From the NCBI RefSeq assembly GCF_016786215.1, contig NZ_JADOBG010000021.1, positions 1 through 64,000 of the forward strand: 64,000 nt of DNA, read 5' to 3'. Made by a program: the position numbers and the translations under genes. Below, one piece after another: positions 46,137 to 60,502 of this stretch (position 1 is its first letter; each line of letters begins with the position of its first letter). The notes below the pieces were generated by a model, which searched no databases, had not been told where the DNA came from, and saw only the letters and a program-made list of their open reading frames with translations. This DNA comes from Legionella bononiensis (GTDB lineage: Bacteria; Pseudomonadota; Gammaproteobacteria; Legionellales; Legionellaceae).

Positions 46137-49100
46137 ATGGCCGTTGCAGAAGCTAAACCTCAATATTCACATGCTGAGAAGAAACGATTTCGCAAAAGCT
46201 TTGGTAAGCAGACCGATAAAATGGCAATACCAAATCTGCTTGAAATCCAACTAAAATCCTACAGGGATTTTCTCCAAACTGATTGTAAATTGAGTGAGCA
46301 TCTTAATACTGGGTTACATGCTGCATTCTCTTCTGTATTTCCTATAGAAAGTTTCTCAGGTAATGCACGATTAGAATATGTAGGTTATAAACTAGGTGAA
46401 CCTGCATTTGATGTAAGAGAATGTAAATTAAGAGGTTTAACTTATTCAGCGCCATTAAGGGTCAAAATAAGACTTGTTGTTCTTGATAAAGATGCAAGCG
46501 ATGATCCTAAGCCAGTTAAAGATATTCGAGAACAAGATGTATTCATGGGTGAAATACCCTTAATGACTGATGTAGGTACTTTTGTAGTTAATGGTACAGA
46601 GAGAGTTGTTGTATCTCAGTTACATCGTTCACCCGGCGTTATATTTGAGCATGATAAAGGCAAAACACATTCATCAGGAAAGCTACTCTACTCCGCGAGA
46701 ATCATTCCTTATCGTGGTTCATGGCTGGATTTTGAATTTGATCCAAAGGATTGCGTATACGTCAGAATCGACAGACGACGTAAATTACCAGTAAGTATAT
46801 TATTAAGAGCACTTGGTTACGAAGCAGAAGATATCCTAAGTGAATTCTTTGAGATCACGAGCTGTCATCTTAAAAATGGTGAATATCATATTGATTTAAT
46901 ACCTCAAAGATTGCGTGGTGAAATCGCATCATTTGATATTTTAGTACCAGACACTGGTGAACTTATAGTAGAGCAAGGTCGTAGAATAACTGCAAGACAT
47001 ATAAAGCAAATGGAAAAATGTCACATGCAAGATCTGATAGTACCTAGAGACTATTTAATAGGTAAGACTCTTGCTAAAAATGTGATTGATACATCTACTG
47101 GTGAGTTTATTGCTCAGGCTAATGATGAATTGACAGAAGAATTGCTGGATACAATGGCTAATAACGGTATATTACAAATTGATATGATATATACCAATGA
47201 TCTGGATCATGGTTCCTATATTTCGGATACCCTTAAAATTGATCCAACATCATCACAGTTAGAAGCATTGGTAGAAATTTACCGTATGATGCGCCCAGGC
47301 GAGCCACCTACCAAGGAAGCAGCTGAAGCGCTATTTAAAAATCTGTTTTTTGTTGATGATAGATATGATTTATCTGCTGTTGGTCGTATGAAATTCAATC
47401 GACGAGTAGGCAGAAAAAATGATGATGGTCCAGGAACTTTGACTAAAGAAGACATTATGGCTGTTATCAAAACTTTAATCGATATTAGAAATGGTATCGG
47501 TATGGTGGATGATATAGATCATTTAGGAAATCGAAGAGTACGAAGTGTTGGTGAAATGGCAGAGAATCAATTCAGAGTTGGATTGGTGCGTGTTGAGCGA
47601 GCTGTAAAAGAGCGGTTGAGTCTTGTAGAATCTGAAAATCTGATGCCACAGGATTTAATTAACGCTAAACCAGTATCTGCTGCTGTAAAAGAATTCTTTG
47701 GTTCCAGCCAATTATCACAATTTATGGATCAGGTGAATCCTTTATCCGGTGTTACTCACAAGCGCCGTGTTTCTGCGTTAGGCCCAGGTGGATTAACAAG
47801 AGAGCGAGCAGGATTTGAAGTTCGTGACGTACATACAACTCACTATGGTAGAGTATGTCCTATTGAAACGCCTGAAGGACCAAACATTGGATTAATTAAT
47901 TCACTGTCTGTTTACGCAAGAACTAATGATTATGGTTTTATTGAAACTCCATGCCGTAAAGTAATTAACGGTCGGGTTACTGATGATATCGAATATTTAT
48001 CAGCAATAGAAGAAGTTGACCAGTACATTGCTCAATCAAGCGTAGCTCTTGATGATGAAGGAAACATTCTTGCGGATTTGGTACCGTGTAGGCATCAAAA
48101 TGAATTTTCTCTGACTACTCCAGATAAAATTAATTATATGGATGTTTCGCCTAAGCAAATTGTATCTGTTGCTGCATCATTGATTCCTTTCCTTGAGCAT
48201 GATGATGCGAACCGCGCCTTGATGGGTTCAAACATGCAACGCCAGGCAGTACCTACGCTTCGATCCGAAAAGCCACTTGTCGGTACTGGAATGGAGCGAA
48301 TAGTAGCTTCTGATTCAGGAGTATCTGTAGTCGCCAAACGTGGAGGCATAATCGATTTAGTAGATGCTTCACGTATCGTTGTAAGAGTTAACGATGATGA
48401 AACCACTGCTGGTGAAACCGGTGTGGATATTTATAACCTTACGAAATACTTCCGTTCAAATCAGGATACATGTATCAATCAGCGGCCAATTGTATCAACT
48501 GGCGATACCATCCAACGTGGTGATGTACTAGCTGATGGACCTTGTACAGATATGGGTGAACTCGCATTAGGTCAAAATCTTCTAGTTGCCTTTATGCCTT
48601 GGAATGGATACAACTTTGAGGATTCGATACTTATTTCTGAACGAATTGTACAAGAAGACAGATTTACTACAATTCATATTGAAGAGTTAACTTGTATTGC
48701 TCGAGATACTAAGTTAGGAACAGAAGAAATCACAGCAGATATTCCTAATGTTGGTGAGTCAGCATTATCGAACCTTGATGAATCAGGCGTAGTATATATC
48801 GGTGCTGAAGTAAATGCCGGTGATATATTAGTTGGTAAAGTTACTCCAAAAGGAGAAACCCAATTAACTCCGGAAGAAAAATTGTTAAGAGCGATTTTCG
48901 GTGAAAAAGCATCTGATGTTAAAGACTCATCACTTCGCGTTCCTTCAGGTATGAATGGTACTGTTATCGACGTGCAAGTATTTACACGCGATGGACTTGA
49001 TAAAGATGCCAGAGCTAAAAGTATTGAAGAAGATCATTTAGCCAGGGTACGTAAAGACTTAATCGATGAACGACGTATTCGAGAAGAGGACATCTATCAC

Positions 49101-50243
49101 CGTGTATCTAATTTACTATTGGACAAAGAAGCTACAGGTGGTCCTGGTAATCTTAAACCAGGCTCCAAAATTACTCAGGAATACCTGAATAATGTAGATA
49201 GAGAGAAGTGGTTTGACATACGTCTGGATAATGACTCAATCAGTCAACAGTTAGAACAATTGTCTAAACAATTGGAACTGTTATCTAAAGAAATGGAAAA
49301 ACGTTTTAACGACAGTCGCAAAAAGATAATTCAAGGCGATGACCTTGCACCGGGTGTTCTAAAAATTGTTAAAGTTTATTTAGCAGTTAAAAGAAGAATT
49401 CAGCCAGGTGACAAGATGGCGGGCCGACATGGAAATAAAGGGGTAATTTCAATTGTTGTTCCAGTAGAAGATATGCCTCATATGGAAGACGGTACGGCAG
49501 TAGACATAGTACTTAATCCATTGGGTGTACCGTCACGTATGAATATTGGTCAGGTACTGGAAACGCATCTAGGTCTCGCAGCTAAAGGTTTAGGACATAA
49601 AGTAGCTCAATTGCTGGATAGTAAGAAATCTGCTGCCGAAATTAGATCGTTCCTACTTCAGATATACAACCATGATGGCGTGCAACGAGTTAATCTTGAT
49701 TGTCTTAACGATGAAGAATTATTTAGGTTGGCAGATAATCTGCGGGCTGGTGTGCCAATGGCAACACCAGTATTTGATGGCGCTTCTGAAGAAGAAATCA
49801 AAAGTATGCTTCAATTAGCAGGTTTATCACCAGATGGTAAAACAACCTTGATAGATGGCAGAACCGGCAGTAAATTTGATAATCCAGTTACTGTAGGATA
49901 CATGTACATGCTGAAATTGAATCACCTGGTTGATGATAAGATGCATGCGCGGTCTACCGGATCTTACAGCCTGGTTACGCAACAACCACTTGGCGGTAAA
50001 GCTCAGTTTGGTGGACAGCGATTTGGGGAAATGGAAGTCTGGGCATTAGAAGCTTATGGTGCTGCGTATACATTACAGGAAATGTTGACTGTGAAATCAG
50101 ATGACGTTGGAGGTAGAACAAAGATCTACAAAAATATAGTCGATGGAGACCATCGTATGGACCCAGGAATGCCTGAATCATTCAATGTATTATTGAAAGA
50201 AATCAGAGCGCTGGGAATTGATATCGAGTTAGATCACGATTAA
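46137..50243 (+). CDS. rpoB: RNA polymerase beta subunit
   Basis: 1368 aa from [12 protein letters not shown], the expected Legionella length; CAGAGGA lies just upstream. The rifampicin region ([20 protein letters not shown] ... [14 protein letters not shown]) has the sensitive-type Asp, His and Ser. The C-terminal [20 protein letters not shown] is present. Followed after 46 bases by rpoC. Confidence 0.98.
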   Translation: MAVAEAKPQYSHAEKKRFRKSFGKQTDKMAIPNLLEIQLKSYRDFLQTDCKLSEHLNTGLHAAFSSVFPIESFSGNARLEYVGYKLGEPAFDVRECKLRGLTYSAPLRVKIRLVVLDKDASDDPKPVKDIREQDVFMGEIPLMTDVGTFVVNGTERVVVSQLHRSPGVIFEHDKGKTHSSGKLLYSARIIPYRGSWLDFEFDPKDCVYVRIDRRRKLPVSILLRALGYEAEDILSEFFEITSCHLKNGEYHIDLIPQRLRGEIASFDILVPDTGELIVEQGRRITARHIKQMEKCHMQDLIVPRDYLIGKTLAKNVIDTSTGEFIAQANDELTEELLDTMANNGILQIDMIYTNDLDHGSYISDTLKIDPTSSQLEALVEIYRMMRPGEPPTKEAAEALFKNLFFVDDRYDLSAVGRMKFNRRVGRKNDDGPGTLTKEDIMAVIKTLIDIRNGIGMVDDIDHLGNRRVRSVGEMAENQFRVGLVRVERAVKERLSLVESENLMPQDLINAKPVSAAVKEFFGSSQLSQFMDQVNPLSGVTHKRRVSALGPGGLTRERAGFEVRDVHTTHYGRVCPIETPEGPNIGLINSLSVYARTNDYGFIETPCRKVINGRVTDDIEYLSAIEEVDQYIAQSSVALDDEGNILADLVPCRHQNEFSLTTPDKINYMDVSPKQIVSVAASLIPFLEHDDANRALMGSNMQRQAVPTLRSEKPLVGTGMERIVASDSGVSVVAKRGGIIDLVDASRIVVRVNDDETTAGETGVDIYNLTKYFRSNQDTCINQRPIVSTGDTIQRGDVLADGPCTDMGELALGQNLLVAFMPWNGYNFEDSILISERIVQEDRFTTIHIEELTCIARDTKLGTEEITADIPNVGESALSNLDESGVVYIGAEVNAGDILVGKVTPKGETQLTPEEKLLRAIFGEKASDVKDSSLRVPSGMNGTVIDVQVFTRDGLDKDARAKSIEEDHLARVRKDLIDERRIREEDIYHRVSNLLLDKEATGGPGNLKPGSKITQEYLNNVDREKWFDIRLDNDSISQQLEQLSKQLELLSKEMEKRFNDSRKKIIQGDDLAPGVLKIVKVYLAVKRRIQPGDKMAGRHGNKGVISIVVPVEDMPHMEDGTAVDIVLNPLGVPSRMNIGQVLETHLGLAAKGLGHKVAQLLDSKKSAAEIRSFLLQIYNHDGVQRVNLDCLNDEELFRLADNLRAGVPMATPVFDGASEEEIKSMLQLAGLSPDGKTTLIDGRTGSKFDNPVTVGYMYMLKLNHLVDDKMHARSTGSYSLVTQQPLGGKAQFGGQRFGEMEVWALEAYGAAYTLQEMLTVKSDDVGGRTKIYKNIVDGDHRMDPGMPESFNVLLKEIRALGIDIELDHD

Positions 50244-50289
50244 CTGTTCAGCGATACATACTGACTAACCAATTTTTGGAGGCATAGAC

Positions 50290-53200
50290 TTGGCTACTCT
50301 AAGCAACGACCCAATGAGAAAAGCACCTGTAATGAGCGATTTACTTGGCATTCTCAAACAACAAGGGCAAAGTGAAGAATTTGATGCGATTAAAATTGCA
50401 TTGGCATCTCCCGAATTAATTCGTTCATGGTCCTATGGTGAAGTAAAAAAACCTGAAACTATTAACTATCGTACATTTAAACCAGAACGAGATGGTTTAT
50501 TCTGTGCCAAGACATTCGGACCAGTAAAAGACTACGAATGTTTATGTGGAAAATATAAACGACTGAAGCATCGTGGTGTAATATGCGAAAAATGCGGTGT
50601 AGAACTGGCTCTCGCTAAAGTCAGACGTGAGCGTATGGGTCATATTGAACTTGCAAGCCCAGTTGCTCATATATGGTTCCTTAAATCACTTCCTTCAAGG
50701 ATTGGTTTATTGCTTGATATGACGTTGAGAGATATTGAACGGGTTCTCTATTTTGAAGCATTCGTGGTTGTTGACCCTGGAATGACAGAGTTAGAACGAG
50801 GTCAATTGCTTAACGATGAAGTATATCTTGATGCAATGGAGCAATATGGTGACGAATTTGATGCACGTATGGGTGCGGAAGCTATTCGTGATCTGCTACG
50901 CCAAATTGATTTGGAAGAAGAAATTAAGAGTTTACGAGAAGAGTTGCCAACTACAAACTCCGAAACCAAAATCAAAAAAATTACCAAACGATTGAAGTTA
51001 CTGGAAGCATTCTATGAATCAGGTAATAAACCTGAGTGGATGATTATGGATGTGTTACCTGTGCTACCACCTGATTTGAGACCTTTGGTTCCTTTGGATG
51101 GTGGTCGATTTGCTACTTCTGATCTAAATGATCTATATCGACGTGTAATTAACAGAAACAATCGGTTAAAACGTCTCCTGGATCTGAATGCTCCGGATAT
51201 TATCGTTCGAAATGAAAAGAGAATGTTACAGGAATCTGTCGATGCTTTGTTAGATAATGGCAGAAGAGGACGAGCAATAACAGGAACAAATAAGAGACCA
51301 CTTAAATCTTTGGCTGATATGATTAAGGGTAAGCAAGGTCGTTTCCGTCAGAACCTTCTAGGTAAGCGCGTAGATTATTCGGGACGTTCTGTTATTGTTG
51401 TAGGCCCCACCCTTAAATTACATCAATGCGGTTTACCCAAAAAAATGGCTTTGGAATTGTTCAAACCTTTTATTTTCTCCAAATTGGAGTTCAGAGGTTT
51501 AGCAACAACAATTAAAGCGGCTAAAAAGATGGTCGAGCGTGAAGAGTCAGTAGTATGGGATATTCTTGATGATGTAATTCGAGAGCACCCAATCTTATTG
51601 AACCGAGCACCCACGCTTCATAGACTGGGTATCCAAGCTTTTGAACCTGTTTTGATTGAAGGTAAAGCGATACAGCTTCATCCATTAGTATGTACAGCAT
51701 ATAACGCTGACTTTGATGGAGACCAGATGGCGGTGCATGTGCCCTTGACTTTAGAGGCACAATTGGAAGCTCGTTCTTTGATGATGTCAACCAATAATAT
51801 TTTATCACCGGCAAGTGGTGAGCCTATTATTGTTCCGAGTCAGGACGTTGTACTTGGACTGTATTATCTAACTCGTGAAAAAGTAAACGCGTTGGGCGAA
51901 GGTAAGATCTACGTCAGTGCACAAGAAGCTCAGAATTTTTATGAATCTGGTCATTTGGATATTCATGCCAAAATAAAGATTCGAATGCCTAAAGAGGAAG
52001 AAGGTTCAACTGGCTATAATCTTGTAGAAACTACGGTAGGTCGAGCAATCCTTGCTGAAATTCTACCCAAAGGTATGCCCTTTGCGCAGATCAACCGCAC
52101 TATGACTAAAAAGGTAATCTCTAAGGTTATCGATAGCTGTTACAGAAATTTTGGTTTAAAAGAAACCGTTATATTTGCAGATCAGTTGATGTATACCGGA
52201 TTTAAATATGCGACTCGATCTGGTATCTCCATTGGTATTGAAGATATGGAAATACCTGAAGATAAAGCCAGTATCATTGATCATGCTGATAATGAAGTTC
52301 GTGAAATTGAATCTCAATTCCGTTCTGGTTTGGTGACTAACGGTGAGCGTTATAACAAAGTAATTGATATTTGGTCCCGCACTAATGAATTGGTAGCTAA
52401 GTCAATGATGACTAGAATTGCTACTGAAGAAGTTATCGATGCGAAAGGTAACACAGTAAGACAAGAATCATTCAACCCTATTTTCATGATGGCTGACTCT
52501 GGTGCTCGGGGTTCTGCAGCTCAGATTAGACAGCTGGCTGGTATGAGGGGATTGATGGCTGCACCTGACGGGTCAATTATCGAAACTCCGATTACTGCTA
52601 ACTTTAGAGAGGGGTTGAACGTATTCCAATACTTTATTTCAACTCACGGAGCAAGAAAAGGTTTGGCTGATACCGCGTTAAAAACTGCGAACTCTGGATA
52701 TTTGACTCGACGATTGGTCGATGTGGCGCAGGATGTTGTTATTACAGAAGATGATTGCGGTGTAGATACTGGTATTTTAATGCAACCTTTGATTGAGGGT
52801 GGAGATATTGTTGAACCACTACATGAGAGAGTATTAGGTCGAGTGGTTGCCGCTGATGTTTATATACCGAATCAAAGTGAGCCAGTTGTCAAGGCGGGAA
52901 CACTTCTTGATGAAGACTGGGTAGAGCGCCTGGAAAAACAAGGTGTTGACCAGATTATGGTTCGATCGCCAATAACCTGTCAAACACGGTTTGGCTTATG
53001 TGCCAAGTGCTATGGTCGTGATCTTGCACGTGGACACCTGGTCAATACTGGAGAGGCAGTAGGTATTATTGCAGCACAGTCAATTGGTGAGCCTGGTACA
53101 CAGTTGACAATGCGTACGTTCCATATTGGAGGAGCTGCATCAAGAGCAACTGCCGCGAATAACATTCAGATTAAGACAAAAGGTTTGATTCGCTTACATA

Positions 53201-54537
53201 ATATTAAAACAGTAACCCATGAGAATAAAAATCTTGTGGCAGTCTCAAGATCAGGTGAAGTAACTATTGTTGATGAATTTGGCCGTGAAAGAGAGCGATA
53301 TAAATTACCTTATGGAGCTGTAATTTCGGTACAGGATAATTCTCCGGTAGAAGCTGGACAAGTAATAGCTACCTGGGATCCGCATACACATCCAGTGATA
53401 TCAGAAGTGGCTGGTAACCTAAAGTTTGTTGATTTGATTGATGGTATGACCATGAACAGACAAACTGACGAACTTACAGGCCTAAGTAATATAGTAATCA
53501 TAGATGCGAAGCAACGTAGTGCCGCTGGACGAGATTTGAGGCCTATGGTGAAGTTAGTTACTGATGAAGGTGAAGATATATTCCTGGCTGGAACAAACGT
53601 CCCTGCGCAGTATTATTTGCCTGTTGACGCGATTGTAAACTTTGAGGATGGCGGGCATGTTGGTATAGGAGATGTTATTGCTCGTATTCCTCAGGAACGT
53701 TCTAAGACACGTGATATTACAGGGGGTCTGCCTAGAGTTGCTGACCTGTTTGAAGCGCGTAAACCTAAAGATTCAGCAGTAATGGCTGAAGTTTCAGGTC
53801 TGGTTAATTTTGGTAAGGAAACTAAAGGTAAAAGAAGACTGATTATTAACGTCTCTGAAGATCAATGTCATGAAGAGTTGATACCAAAATGGCGTCATAT
53901 TTCAGTATTCGAAGGTGAGCATGTTGAACGCGGAGAGTTAATTGCTGAAGGTGCACTTAATCCTCATGATATATTGCGTTTGTTGGGTGTTGGTGCATTA
54001 GCAAATTACATTGTAAATGAAGTACAGGATGTATATCGATTACAAGGCGTAAAAATTAATGACAAACATATCGAAACAATAGTAAGACAAATGTTACGTA
54101 AACGAGTTATCACTTTTGCTGGGGATTCTAAATTCCTGGTAGGCGAACAGATAGAAGAAAGTGTCATGCTGCAAGAAAATGACAAACTTATTGCTGAAGG
54201 AAAACAGATTGCCAGAGGAACTCCTATTTTATTAGGTATAACCAAGGCATCTCTGGCAACAGAATCCTTTATTTCTGCTGCTTCTTTCCAAGAAACAACA
54301 AGAGTTCTAACTGAAGCTGCTGTCAGTGGTAAAATTGATGATTTACGTGGCTTAAAAGAAAACGTGATGGTTGGTCGCTTGATTCCTGCGGGAACAGGGT
54401 ATACTTATCATCAAAGCCGAAAGGCAAAAAGAGCAAGGGCTGCAGCAGGTGGTGAGCATGCAACACATACTGTTACTGCAAGTGATGTTGAACACGCGTT
54501 AAGTGAAGCATTAAACGCGGATAATCATGATCATTAG
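50290..54537 (+). CDS. rpoC: RNA polymerase beta' subunit
   Basis: 1415 aa from a TTG start with GGAGG seven bases upstream; an internal ATG (residue 15, giving 1401 aa, where E. coli-type RpoC begins) has no ribosome site. Zinc-ribbon Cys84, Cys86, Cys99 and Cys102 are visible, as is the catalytic NADFDGDQM at 472-480 with Asp474, 476 and 478 holding magnesium. A second zinc site includes [14 protein letters not shown]. Confidence 0.97.
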   Translation: MATLSNDPMRKAPVMSDLLGILKQQGQSEEFDAIKIALASPELIRSWSYGEVKKPETINYRTFKPERDGLFCAKTFGPVKDYECLCGKYKRLKHRGVICEKCGVELALAKVRRERMGHIELASPVAHIWFLKSLPSRIGLLLDMTLRDIERVLYFEAFVVVDPGMTELERGQLLNDEVYLDAMEQYGDEFDARMGAEAIRDLLRQIDLEEEIKSLREELPTTNSETKIKKITKRLKLLEAFYESGNKPEWMIMDVLPVLPPDLRPLVPLDGGRFATSDLNDLYRRVINRNNRLKRLLDLNAPDIIVRNEKRMLQESVDALLDNGRRGRAITGTNKRPLKSLADMIKGKQGRFRQNLLGKRVDYSGRSVIVVGPTLKLHQCGLPKKMALELFKPFIFSKLEFRGLATTIKAAKKMVEREESVVWDILDDVIREHPILLNRAPTLHRLGIQAFEPVLIEGKAIQLHPLVCTAYNADFDGDQMAVHVPLTLEAQLEARSLMMSTNNILSPASGEPIIVPSQDVVLGLYYLTREKVNALGEGKIYVSAQEAQNFYESGHLDIHAKIKIRMPKEEEGSTGYNLVETTVGRAILAEILPKGMPFAQINRTMTKKVISKVIDSCYRNFGLKETVIFADQLMYTGFKYATRSGISIGIEDMEIPEDKASIIDHADNEVREIESQFRSGLVTNGERYNKVIDIWSRTNELVAKSMMTRIATEEVIDAKGNTVRQESFNPIFMMADSGARGSAAQIRQLAGMRGLMAAPDGSIIETPITANFREGLNVFQYFISTHGARKGLADTALKTANSGYLTRRLVDVAQDVVITEDDCGVDTGILMQPLIEGGDIVEPLHERVLGRVVAADVYIPNQSEPVVKAGTLLDEDWVERLEKQGVDQIMVRSPITCQTRFGLCAKCYGRDLARGHLVNTGEAVGIIAAQSIGEPGTQLTMRTFHIGGAASRATAANNIQIKTKGLIRLHNIKTVTHENKNLVAVSRSGEVTIVDEFGRERERYKLPYGAVISVQDNSPVEAGQVIATWDPHTHPVISEVAGNLKFVDLIDGMTMNRQTDELTGLSNIVIIDAKQRSAAGRDLRPMVKLVTDEGEDIFLAGTNVPAQYYLPVDAIVNFEDGGHVGIGDVIARIPQERSKTRDITGGLPRVADLFEARKPKDSAVMAEVSGLVNFGKETKGKRRLIINVSEDQCHEELIPKWRHISVFEGEHVERGELIAEGALNPHDILRLLGVGALANYIVNEVQDVYRLQGVKINDKHIETIVRQMLRKRVITFAGDSKFLVGEQIEESVMLQENDKLIAEGKQIARGTPILLGITKASLATESFISAASFQETTRVLTEAAVSGKIDDLRGLKENVMVGRLIPAGTGYTYHQSRKAKRARAAAGGEHATHTVTASDVEHALSEALNADNHDH

Positions 54538-54550
54538 TCTGGATTCAAAA

Positions 54551-54594
54551 ACGGCAGATTTAAACTTGACAAATCTGCCGTACCTATATAGAAT
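54551..54594 (+). promoter_or_regulatory. Promoter of the str operon overlapping a perfect palindrome
   Basis: TTGACA (54566-54571), 17 bases, TAGAAT (54589-54594). An 11-bp perfect inverted repeat ACGGCAGATTT/AAATCTGCCGT (54551-54561 and 54571-54581) brackets the -35 box. The hairpin may be the rpoC terminator, an operator, or both. Confidence 0.7.
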
Positions 54595-54650
54595 CCGGCC
54601 TCCTTATGCATTCGAAATATTCACAAGAGACAGATCGGAGTTAAGTACAA

Positions 54651-55031
54651 ATGGCTACTATTAATCAGTTAGTAAGAAAGCCTCGTGTGGACGTAAAGAA
54701 AAAAAGTAACGTACCTGCACTAGAGTCATGTCCACAAAGACGCGGAGTTTGTACTCGCGTTTATACTACTACACCTAAAAAACCGAACTCAGCTATGCGT
54801 AAGGTTGCTCGTGTACGTTTAACTAATGGATTTGAAGTTTCATCATATATTGGTGGAGAAGGCCATAACTTACAGGAACACTCTGTTGTTCTAATTAGAG
54901 GTGGTCGTGTTAAAGACTTACCTGGTGTGCGTTATCACACAGTTCGAGGTAGTTTAGATACATCAGGAGTTAACGATCGGAAACAAGGTCGTTCTAAGTA
55001 TGGTACAAAAAAACCAAAAGATAAAAAATAA
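54651..55031 (+). CDS. rpsL: 30S ribosomal protein S12
   Basis: 126 aa. [16 protein letters not shown] and [13 protein letters not shown] carry the lysines whose change gives streptomycin resistance; both are the sensitive form here. First gene of the str operon, 20 bases before rpsG. Confidence 0.98.
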   Translation: MATINQLVRKPRVDVKKKSNVPALESCPQRRGVCTRVYTTTPKKPNSAMRKVARVRLTNGFEVSSYIGGEGHNLQEHSVVLIRGGRVKDLPGVRYHTVRGSLDTSGVNDRKQGRSKYGTKKPKDKK

Positions 55032-55041
55032 CTGATTGTAG

Positions 55042-55578
<537 letters not shown>

Positions 55579-55592
55579 GAGAGAGGTAGGCC

Positions 55593-57677
55593 GTGTCAAC
55601 TCCATTGAAACTGTATAGAAACATAGGTATTGCTGCCCACGTTGATGCAGGAAAAACAACCACTACTGAGCGCGTACTCTATTATACGGGTATGTCGCAT
55701 AAGATTGGTGAAGTTCATGACGGAGCTGCAACTATGGACTGGATGGTTCAGGAGCAGGAACGCGGCATTACAATTACCTCTGCAGCAACAACATGCTATT
55801 GGTCCGGTATGGATAAGCAGTTTGAACCTCATCGAATCAATATTATCGATACTCCAGGACACGTAGACTTTATGATTGAGGTAGAACGATCGTTACGTGT
55901 GTTGGATGGTGCAATAGTTGTATTTGATTCAGTGTCAGGTGTGGAACCACAATCTGAAACTGTATGGCGCCAGGCAAATAAGTATGGTGTGCCAAGAATC
56001 GTATTTGTGAATAAAATGGATAGAATGGGTGCAAACTTCCATCGTGTAGTGACCCAAATTAAACAACGATTAGGTTCTAGTCCAGTAGTTGTTCAACTTC
56101 CCATCGGTGCTGAAGAAGAGTTCAAAGGAGTCATTGACATCATCAAAATGAAAGCGATTCATTGGGATGAAGAAAATAAAGGAATGACTTTTAAGTACTT
56201 GGATATACCTTCTGAGTTGAAAGATGAGTGCGAAGAGTATCGTGCATTAATCATCGAAGCAGCTGCAGAAGCTTCAGAAGAATTGATGGGGAAATATCTA
56301 GAAGGTGAAGAGTTCACAGAAGCAGAAATTAAAAAAGCGTTACGCTATTTAACTGTTACTAATAAAATTGTTCCTGTTTTTTGCGGGTCTGCTTTTAAAA
56401 ATAAAGGGGTTCAGGCAGTTCTTGATGGAGTAATTGAGTATCTACCGTCACCAACTGATATTCCCGATATTCAAGGTATCGATGAAGACGGCAATGAAAC
56501 ACATCGTAAAACAAGTTATGATGCTCCGTTTTCTGCCTTGGCGTTTAAAATTGCTACAGATCCATTTGTAGGTACATTGACCTATTTCAGAGCTTATTCT
56601 GGGATTTTAAAATGTGGCGATACAATTTATAACTCGGTGAAAGGGAAAAAAGAACGCATTGGCCGACTGCTGCAAATGCACGCGAATTCCCGTGAAGAAA
56701 TTAAAGAAGTTAGAGCGGGTGATATTGCCGCTGCAGTCGGACTTAAAACAGTCATGACCGGTGATACACTTTGTGATCAGGATCATGTAGTAATCCTGGA
56801 ACGAATGGATTTCCCAGATCCTGTTATAGCAGTTGCTGTAGAACCAAGAACCAAAGCGGATCAGGAAAAAATGGGTATCGCTTTAGGAAAATTGGCTCAG
56901 GAAGACCCATCGTTCAGAGTACATACTGATGAAGAGTCTGGTCAGACAATTATTGAAGGAATGGGCGAGCTCCATCTTGAAATTATTGTTGATCGAATGA
57001 AAAGAGAGTTCAATGTCGATGCAAATGTTGGTAAACCGCAAGTTGCATATCGTGAAACATTGAGACAATCTGTAGAGCAAGAAGGTAAGTTTGTAAGACA
57101 ATCAGGCGGGCGCGGACAGTATGGTCATGTCTGGTTGAAAATTGAACCTCAAGAACCTGGTACAGGTTATGAGTTTGTCAACGCTATTGTTGGTGGTGTT
57201 ATTCCTAAGGAATATATTCCAGCTGTTGATAAAGGGGTCCAAGAACAATTACAAAATGGTGTTATTGCTGGGTATCCAGTGGTAGATGTAAAAGTAACTC
57301 TATTTGATGGTTCATTCCATGAAGTAGATTCTAGTGAAATGGCGTTCAAAATTGCTGGATCTCAGTGCTTCAAGCAAGGTGCTTTAAAAGCCAAGCCAGT
57401 TTTGCTTGAGCCTATTATGGCTGTAGAAGTCGTTACTCCTGAGGACTATATGGGCGATGTTATGGGTGACCTAAACAGACGTCGTGGATTGGTACAGGGA
57501 ATGGAAGACTCTCCAGCGGGTAAAATTGTTAGGGCAGAAGTTCCACTTGCAGAGATGTTTGGTTATTCAACCGATTTACGTTCTGCTACTCAAGGAAGAG
57601 CAACGTATACGATGGAATTTTCTAAGTACGCTGAGGCACCAAATAATATTGCTGAAGCAATTATCAAGAAACAATAA
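55593..57677 (+). CDS. fusA: Elongation factor G
   Basis: 694 aa translocase GTPase, GTG start after GAGAGG. Motifs [16 protein letters not shown] and NKMD are present; domain IV has [15 protein letters not shown] and the C-terminus [20 protein letters not shown]. Third gene of the str operon. Confidence 0.98.
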   Translation: MSTPLKLYRNIGIAAHVDAGKTTTTERVLYYTGMSHKIGEVHDGAATMDWMVQEQERGITITSAATTCYWSGMDKQFEPHRINIIDTPGHVDFMIEVERSLRVLDGAIVVFDSVSGVEPQSETVWRQANKYGVPRIVFVNKMDRMGANFHRVVTQIKQRLGSSPVVVQLPIGAEEEFKGVIDIIKMKAIHWDEENKGMTFKYLDIPSELKDECEEYRALIIEAAAEASEELMGKYLEGEEFTEAEIKKALRYLTVTNKIVPVFCGSAFKNKGVQAVLDGVIEYLPSPTDIPDIQGIDEDGNETHRKTSYDAPFSALAFKIATDPFVGTLTYFRAYSGILKCGDTIYNSVKGKKERIGRLLQMHANSREEIKEVRAGDIAAAVGLKTVMTGDTLCDQDHVVILERMDFPDPVIAVAVEPRTKADQEKMGIALGKLAQEDPSFRVHTDEESGQTIIEGMGELHLEIIVDRMKREFNVDANVGKPQVAYRETLRQSVEQEGKFVRQSGGRGQYGHVWLKIEPQEPGTGYEFVNAIVGGVIPKEYIPAVDKGVQEQLQNGVIAGYPVVDVKVTLFDGSFHEVDSSEMAFKIAGSQCFKQGALKAKPVLLEPIMAVEVVTPEDYMGDVMGDLNRRRGLVQGMEDSPAGKIVRAEVPLAEMFGYSTDLRSATQGRATYTMEFSKYAEAPNNIAEAIIKKQ

Positions 57678-57698
57678 AAAGTTAATGAGGTTATTGAA

Positions 57699-58889
57699 AT
57701 GGCGAAGGAAAAATTTGAGCGTAAAAAGCCACACGTAAATGTGGGGACGATTGGTCACGTAGATCATGGTAAAACAACTTTGACAGCTGCGATTACAACA
57801 ATCATGGCGAAGAAGTATGGTGGTACTGCTAAAGCGTACGATCAGATTGATGCTGCGCCAGAAGAAAGAGAACGTGGAATCACCATTTCTACAGCACACG
57901 TAGAATATGAATCTGCTAACCGTCACTATGCGCACGTGGATTGCCCAGGACACGCTGACTATGTTAAAAACATGATTACCGGTGCTGCGCAGATGGACGG
58001 AGCAATATTGGTGGTATCAGCTGCTGATGGCCCTATGCCACAAACTAGAGAACACATTTTGTTGTCTCGTCAGGTTGGTGTACCCTATATCGTCGTATAC
58101 ATGAACAAAGCGGACATGGTAGACGATGCCGAATTATTAGAACTGGTTGAAATGGAAGTTCGTGATCTGTTAAGCAGTTACGAGTTCCCTGGTGATGATA
58201 TTCCAATTGTTGTTGGTTCAGCATTGAAAGCATTGGAAGGCGACACGAGTGAAATTGGTGTACCTTCGATTGAAAAACTGGTTGAGACACTAGATTCATA
58301 CATCCCAGAACCAGTACGTAATATTGATAAATCATTCCTGTTACCGATTGAAGACGTATTCTCTATCTCTGGACGTGGAACAGTTGTTACTGGTCGTGTT
58401 GAGAGTGGAATCATTAAAGTTGGTGAAGAAGTTGAGATTGTTGGTATCCATGATACTCAGAAGACAATCTGCACGGGTGTTGAAATGTTCCGTAAACTTC
58501 TTGATGAAGGACGTGCAGGGGATAACGTAGGTGTATTGCTACGTGGAACCAAACGTGACGAAGTGGAACGTGGACAAGTATTAGCTAAACCAGGTACAAT
58601 CAAGCCGCACACCAAGTTTGAAGCTGAAGTGTACGTATTGTCAAAAGAAGAAGGTGGACGACATACACCATTTTTCAATGGATATCGTCCTCAGTTCTAT
58701 TTCAGAACTACCGACGTAACAGGTACTTGTGATCTTCCATCTGGAATTGAAATGGTAATGCCAGGAGATAACGTACAATTAGTTATTAACCTGCATGCAC
58801 CTATTGCGATGACAGAAGGTTTACGTTTCGCAATTCGGGAAGGTGGCCGTACAGTAGGCGCCGGTGTTGTCGCTAAAATAATCGAGTAA
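57699..58889 (+). CDS. tuf: Elongation factor Tu, copy 2
   Basis: 396 aa, same protein sequence as the copy 16.3 kb upstream. This is the str-operon copy, 21 bases after fusA and only five bases before rpsJ. The silent differences between copies cluster toward the gene ends, as expected if the centre is kept identical by gene conversion. Confidence 0.98.
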   Translation: MAKEKFERKKPHVNVGTIGHVDHGKTTLTAAITTIMAKKYGGTAKAYDQIDAAPEERERGITISTAHVEYESANRHYAHVDCPGHADYVKNMITGAAQMDGAILVVSAADGPMPQTREHILLSRQVGVPYIVVYMNKADMVDDAELLELVEMEVRDLLSSYEFPGDDIPIVVGSALKALEGDTSEIGVPSIEKLVETLDSYIPEPVRNIDKSFLLPIEDVFSISGRGTVVTGRVESGIIKVGEEVEIVGIHDTQKTICTGVEMFRKLLDEGRAGDNVGVLLRGTKRDEVERGQVLAKPGTIKPHTKFEAEVYVLSKEEGGRHTPFFNGYRPQFYFRTTDVTGTCDLPSGIEMVMPGDNVQLVINLHAPIAMTEGLRFAIREGGRTVGAGVVAKIIE

Positions 58890-58894
58890 TTATA

Positions 58895-59212
58895 ATGAGT
58901 AGCAATCAAAACATTAAAATAAGATTAAAATCCTTTGATCATCGGTTGATTGACTTGTCAACTCGAGAAATCGTTGAGACAGCTAAGCGTACAGGTGCTC
59001 AAATTCGTGGCCCTATACCTTTGCCTATCAGAAAGGAAAAATTTACTGTATTGACTTCACCGCATGTGAATAAAGATGCACGAGATCAATATGAATTACG
59101 TACTCATAAACGCCTGGTCGTTATTGTTCATCCAACTGAAAAAACAGTAGATGCATTGATGAAATTGGATCTGGCTGCAGGGGTTGATGTTCAGATAAGC
59201 CTTGATGACTAA
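58895..59212 (+). CDS. rpsJ: 30S ribosomal protein S10
   Basis: 105 aa. [20 protein letters not shown] and [20 protein letters not shown] are diagnostic. Also the NusE antitermination factor. It begins five bases after tuf, so there is no room for a separate S10 promoter or an L4-binding leader. Confidence 0.98.
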   Translation: MSSNQNIKIRLKSFDHRLIDLSTREIVETAKRTGAQIRGPIPLPIRKEKFTVLTSPHVNKDARDQYELRTHKRLVVIVHPTEKTVDALMKLDLAAGVDVQISLDD

Positions 59213-59246
59213 ATGTTAGGGTGAAGGATATTAAAGAGGTGTTACA

Positions 59247-59897
59247 ATGATGATCGGTTTATTAGGCCGTAAAATCGGTATGACGCGTGTCTTTACAGCG
59301 GAAGGAGTTTCAGTTCCTGTGTCTGTTGTAGAAGTACACCCAAATCGTGTTTCTCAAGTTAAAACTGCTGATGTAGATGGTTATTCAGCGGTTCAATTAA
59401 CTGGCGGAACAAAAAAAGCAAGCAAAGTAAGTAAGCCTATGGCTGGTCATTTTGCTAAAGCTGAGATTGAAGCTGGTGATATGCAAATTGAATTTCATAT
59501 TGACTCAGAAGATGCCTATGCACTTGGGCAGGTTATTTCTGTGGCTGATGTATTCAGCGCAGGTCAATATGTTGATGTTTCAGGTGTTAGTAAAGGTAAA
59601 GGGTTTGCTGGTACTGTTAAACGATATAATTTCAGAACACAGGATGCAACTCACGGTAACTCCAGATCGCATCGTGTACCAGGTTCTATAGGTCAAAACC
59701 AGACTCCAGGTCGTGTATTTAAAGGCAAGAAAATGGCAGGGCATATGGGTAATGTACGTTGTACAACTCAAAGCCTGGAACTTGTTCGTGTTGACACTGA
59801 AAGAAATTTACTACTGATTAAAGGTGCTATTCCTGGCGCTCCAGGTTCACGAGTAGAAATTAAGCCTGCGACCAAAAAGCAAGCAAGAGGTGAGTGA
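59247..59897 (+). CDS. rplC: 50S ribosomal protein L3
   Basis: 216 aa. [18 protein letters not shown] and the peptidyl-transferase-facing loop [20 protein letters not shown] are present. Two adjacent ATGs; the first is given. Stop overlaps rplD (TGATG). Confidence 0.98.
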   Translation: MMIGLLGRKIGMTRVFTAEGVSVPVSVVEVHPNRVSQVKTADVDGYSAVQLTGGTKKASKVSKPMAGHFAKAEIEAGDMQIEFHIDSEDAYALGQVISVADVFSAGQYVDVSGVSKGKGFAGTVKRYNFRTQDATHGNSRSHRVPGSIGQNQTPGRVFKGKKMAGHMGNVRCTTQSLELVRVDTERNLLLIKGAIPGAPGSRVEIKPATKKQARGE

Positions 59898-60502
59898 TGG
59901 AAATTACTACTATAGATACAAAAGCTCAATTACAACTCAATAAAGATGTTTTTGCATATGCATATAATGAAGGTTTAGTGCATCAAGCAGTTGTAACATA
60001 TATGAATAATGCGCGAAGTGGCAACAGCGCACAAAAAACACGCTCTGAAGTTAGAGGTGGTGGAAAGAAACCATGGAACCAAAAAGGTACTGGTCGTGCA
60101 AGAGCAGGAACCATAAGAAGTCCGATTTGGAGAAGTGGTGGAGTAACTTTCGCATCAAAAAAACGAGATTACTCACAAAAACTTAATAAAAAAATGTACA
60201 AACGTGCATTACGTAGTATAATCTCCGAACTTTGTCGTACAGGCAACCTGGTAGTCGTTAGTGATTTCCAATGTGAGAGCCATAAGACTAAAGATTTCAT
60301 CACTAAAATGGCTCAGATGGATATTAAAAATGCTCTGATCATTATGAATGAAGTTGGTGAAAGTGAATATTTAGGTTCTAGAAATCTAATTGACTACGAT
60401 ATCTGTGATGTTACAACTATAGATCCTGTTTCCTTACTCAGATTTGAAAAAGTTGTTGTTACAGAAGCTGCAATTAAAAAAATTGAGGAACAGTTACAAT
60501 GA
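59897..60502 (+). CDS. rplD: 50S ribosomal protein L4
   Basis: 201 aa from MEITTIDTK. The exit-tunnel loop [20 protein letters not shown] is present. In E. coli L4 also represses the S10 operon through its leader, which is missing here. The ATG follows AGAGGTGA and overlaps the rplC stop. Confidence 0.97.
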   Translation: MEITTIDTKAQLQLNKDVFAYAYNEGLVHQAVVTYMNNARSGNSAQKTRSEVRGGGKKPWNQKGTGRARAGTIRSPIWRSGGVTFASKKRDYSQKLNKKMYKRALRSIISELCRTGNLVVVSDFQCESHKTKDFITKMAQMDIKNALIIMNEVGESEYLGSRNLIDYDICDVTTIDPVSLLRFEKVVVTEAAIKKIEEQLQ

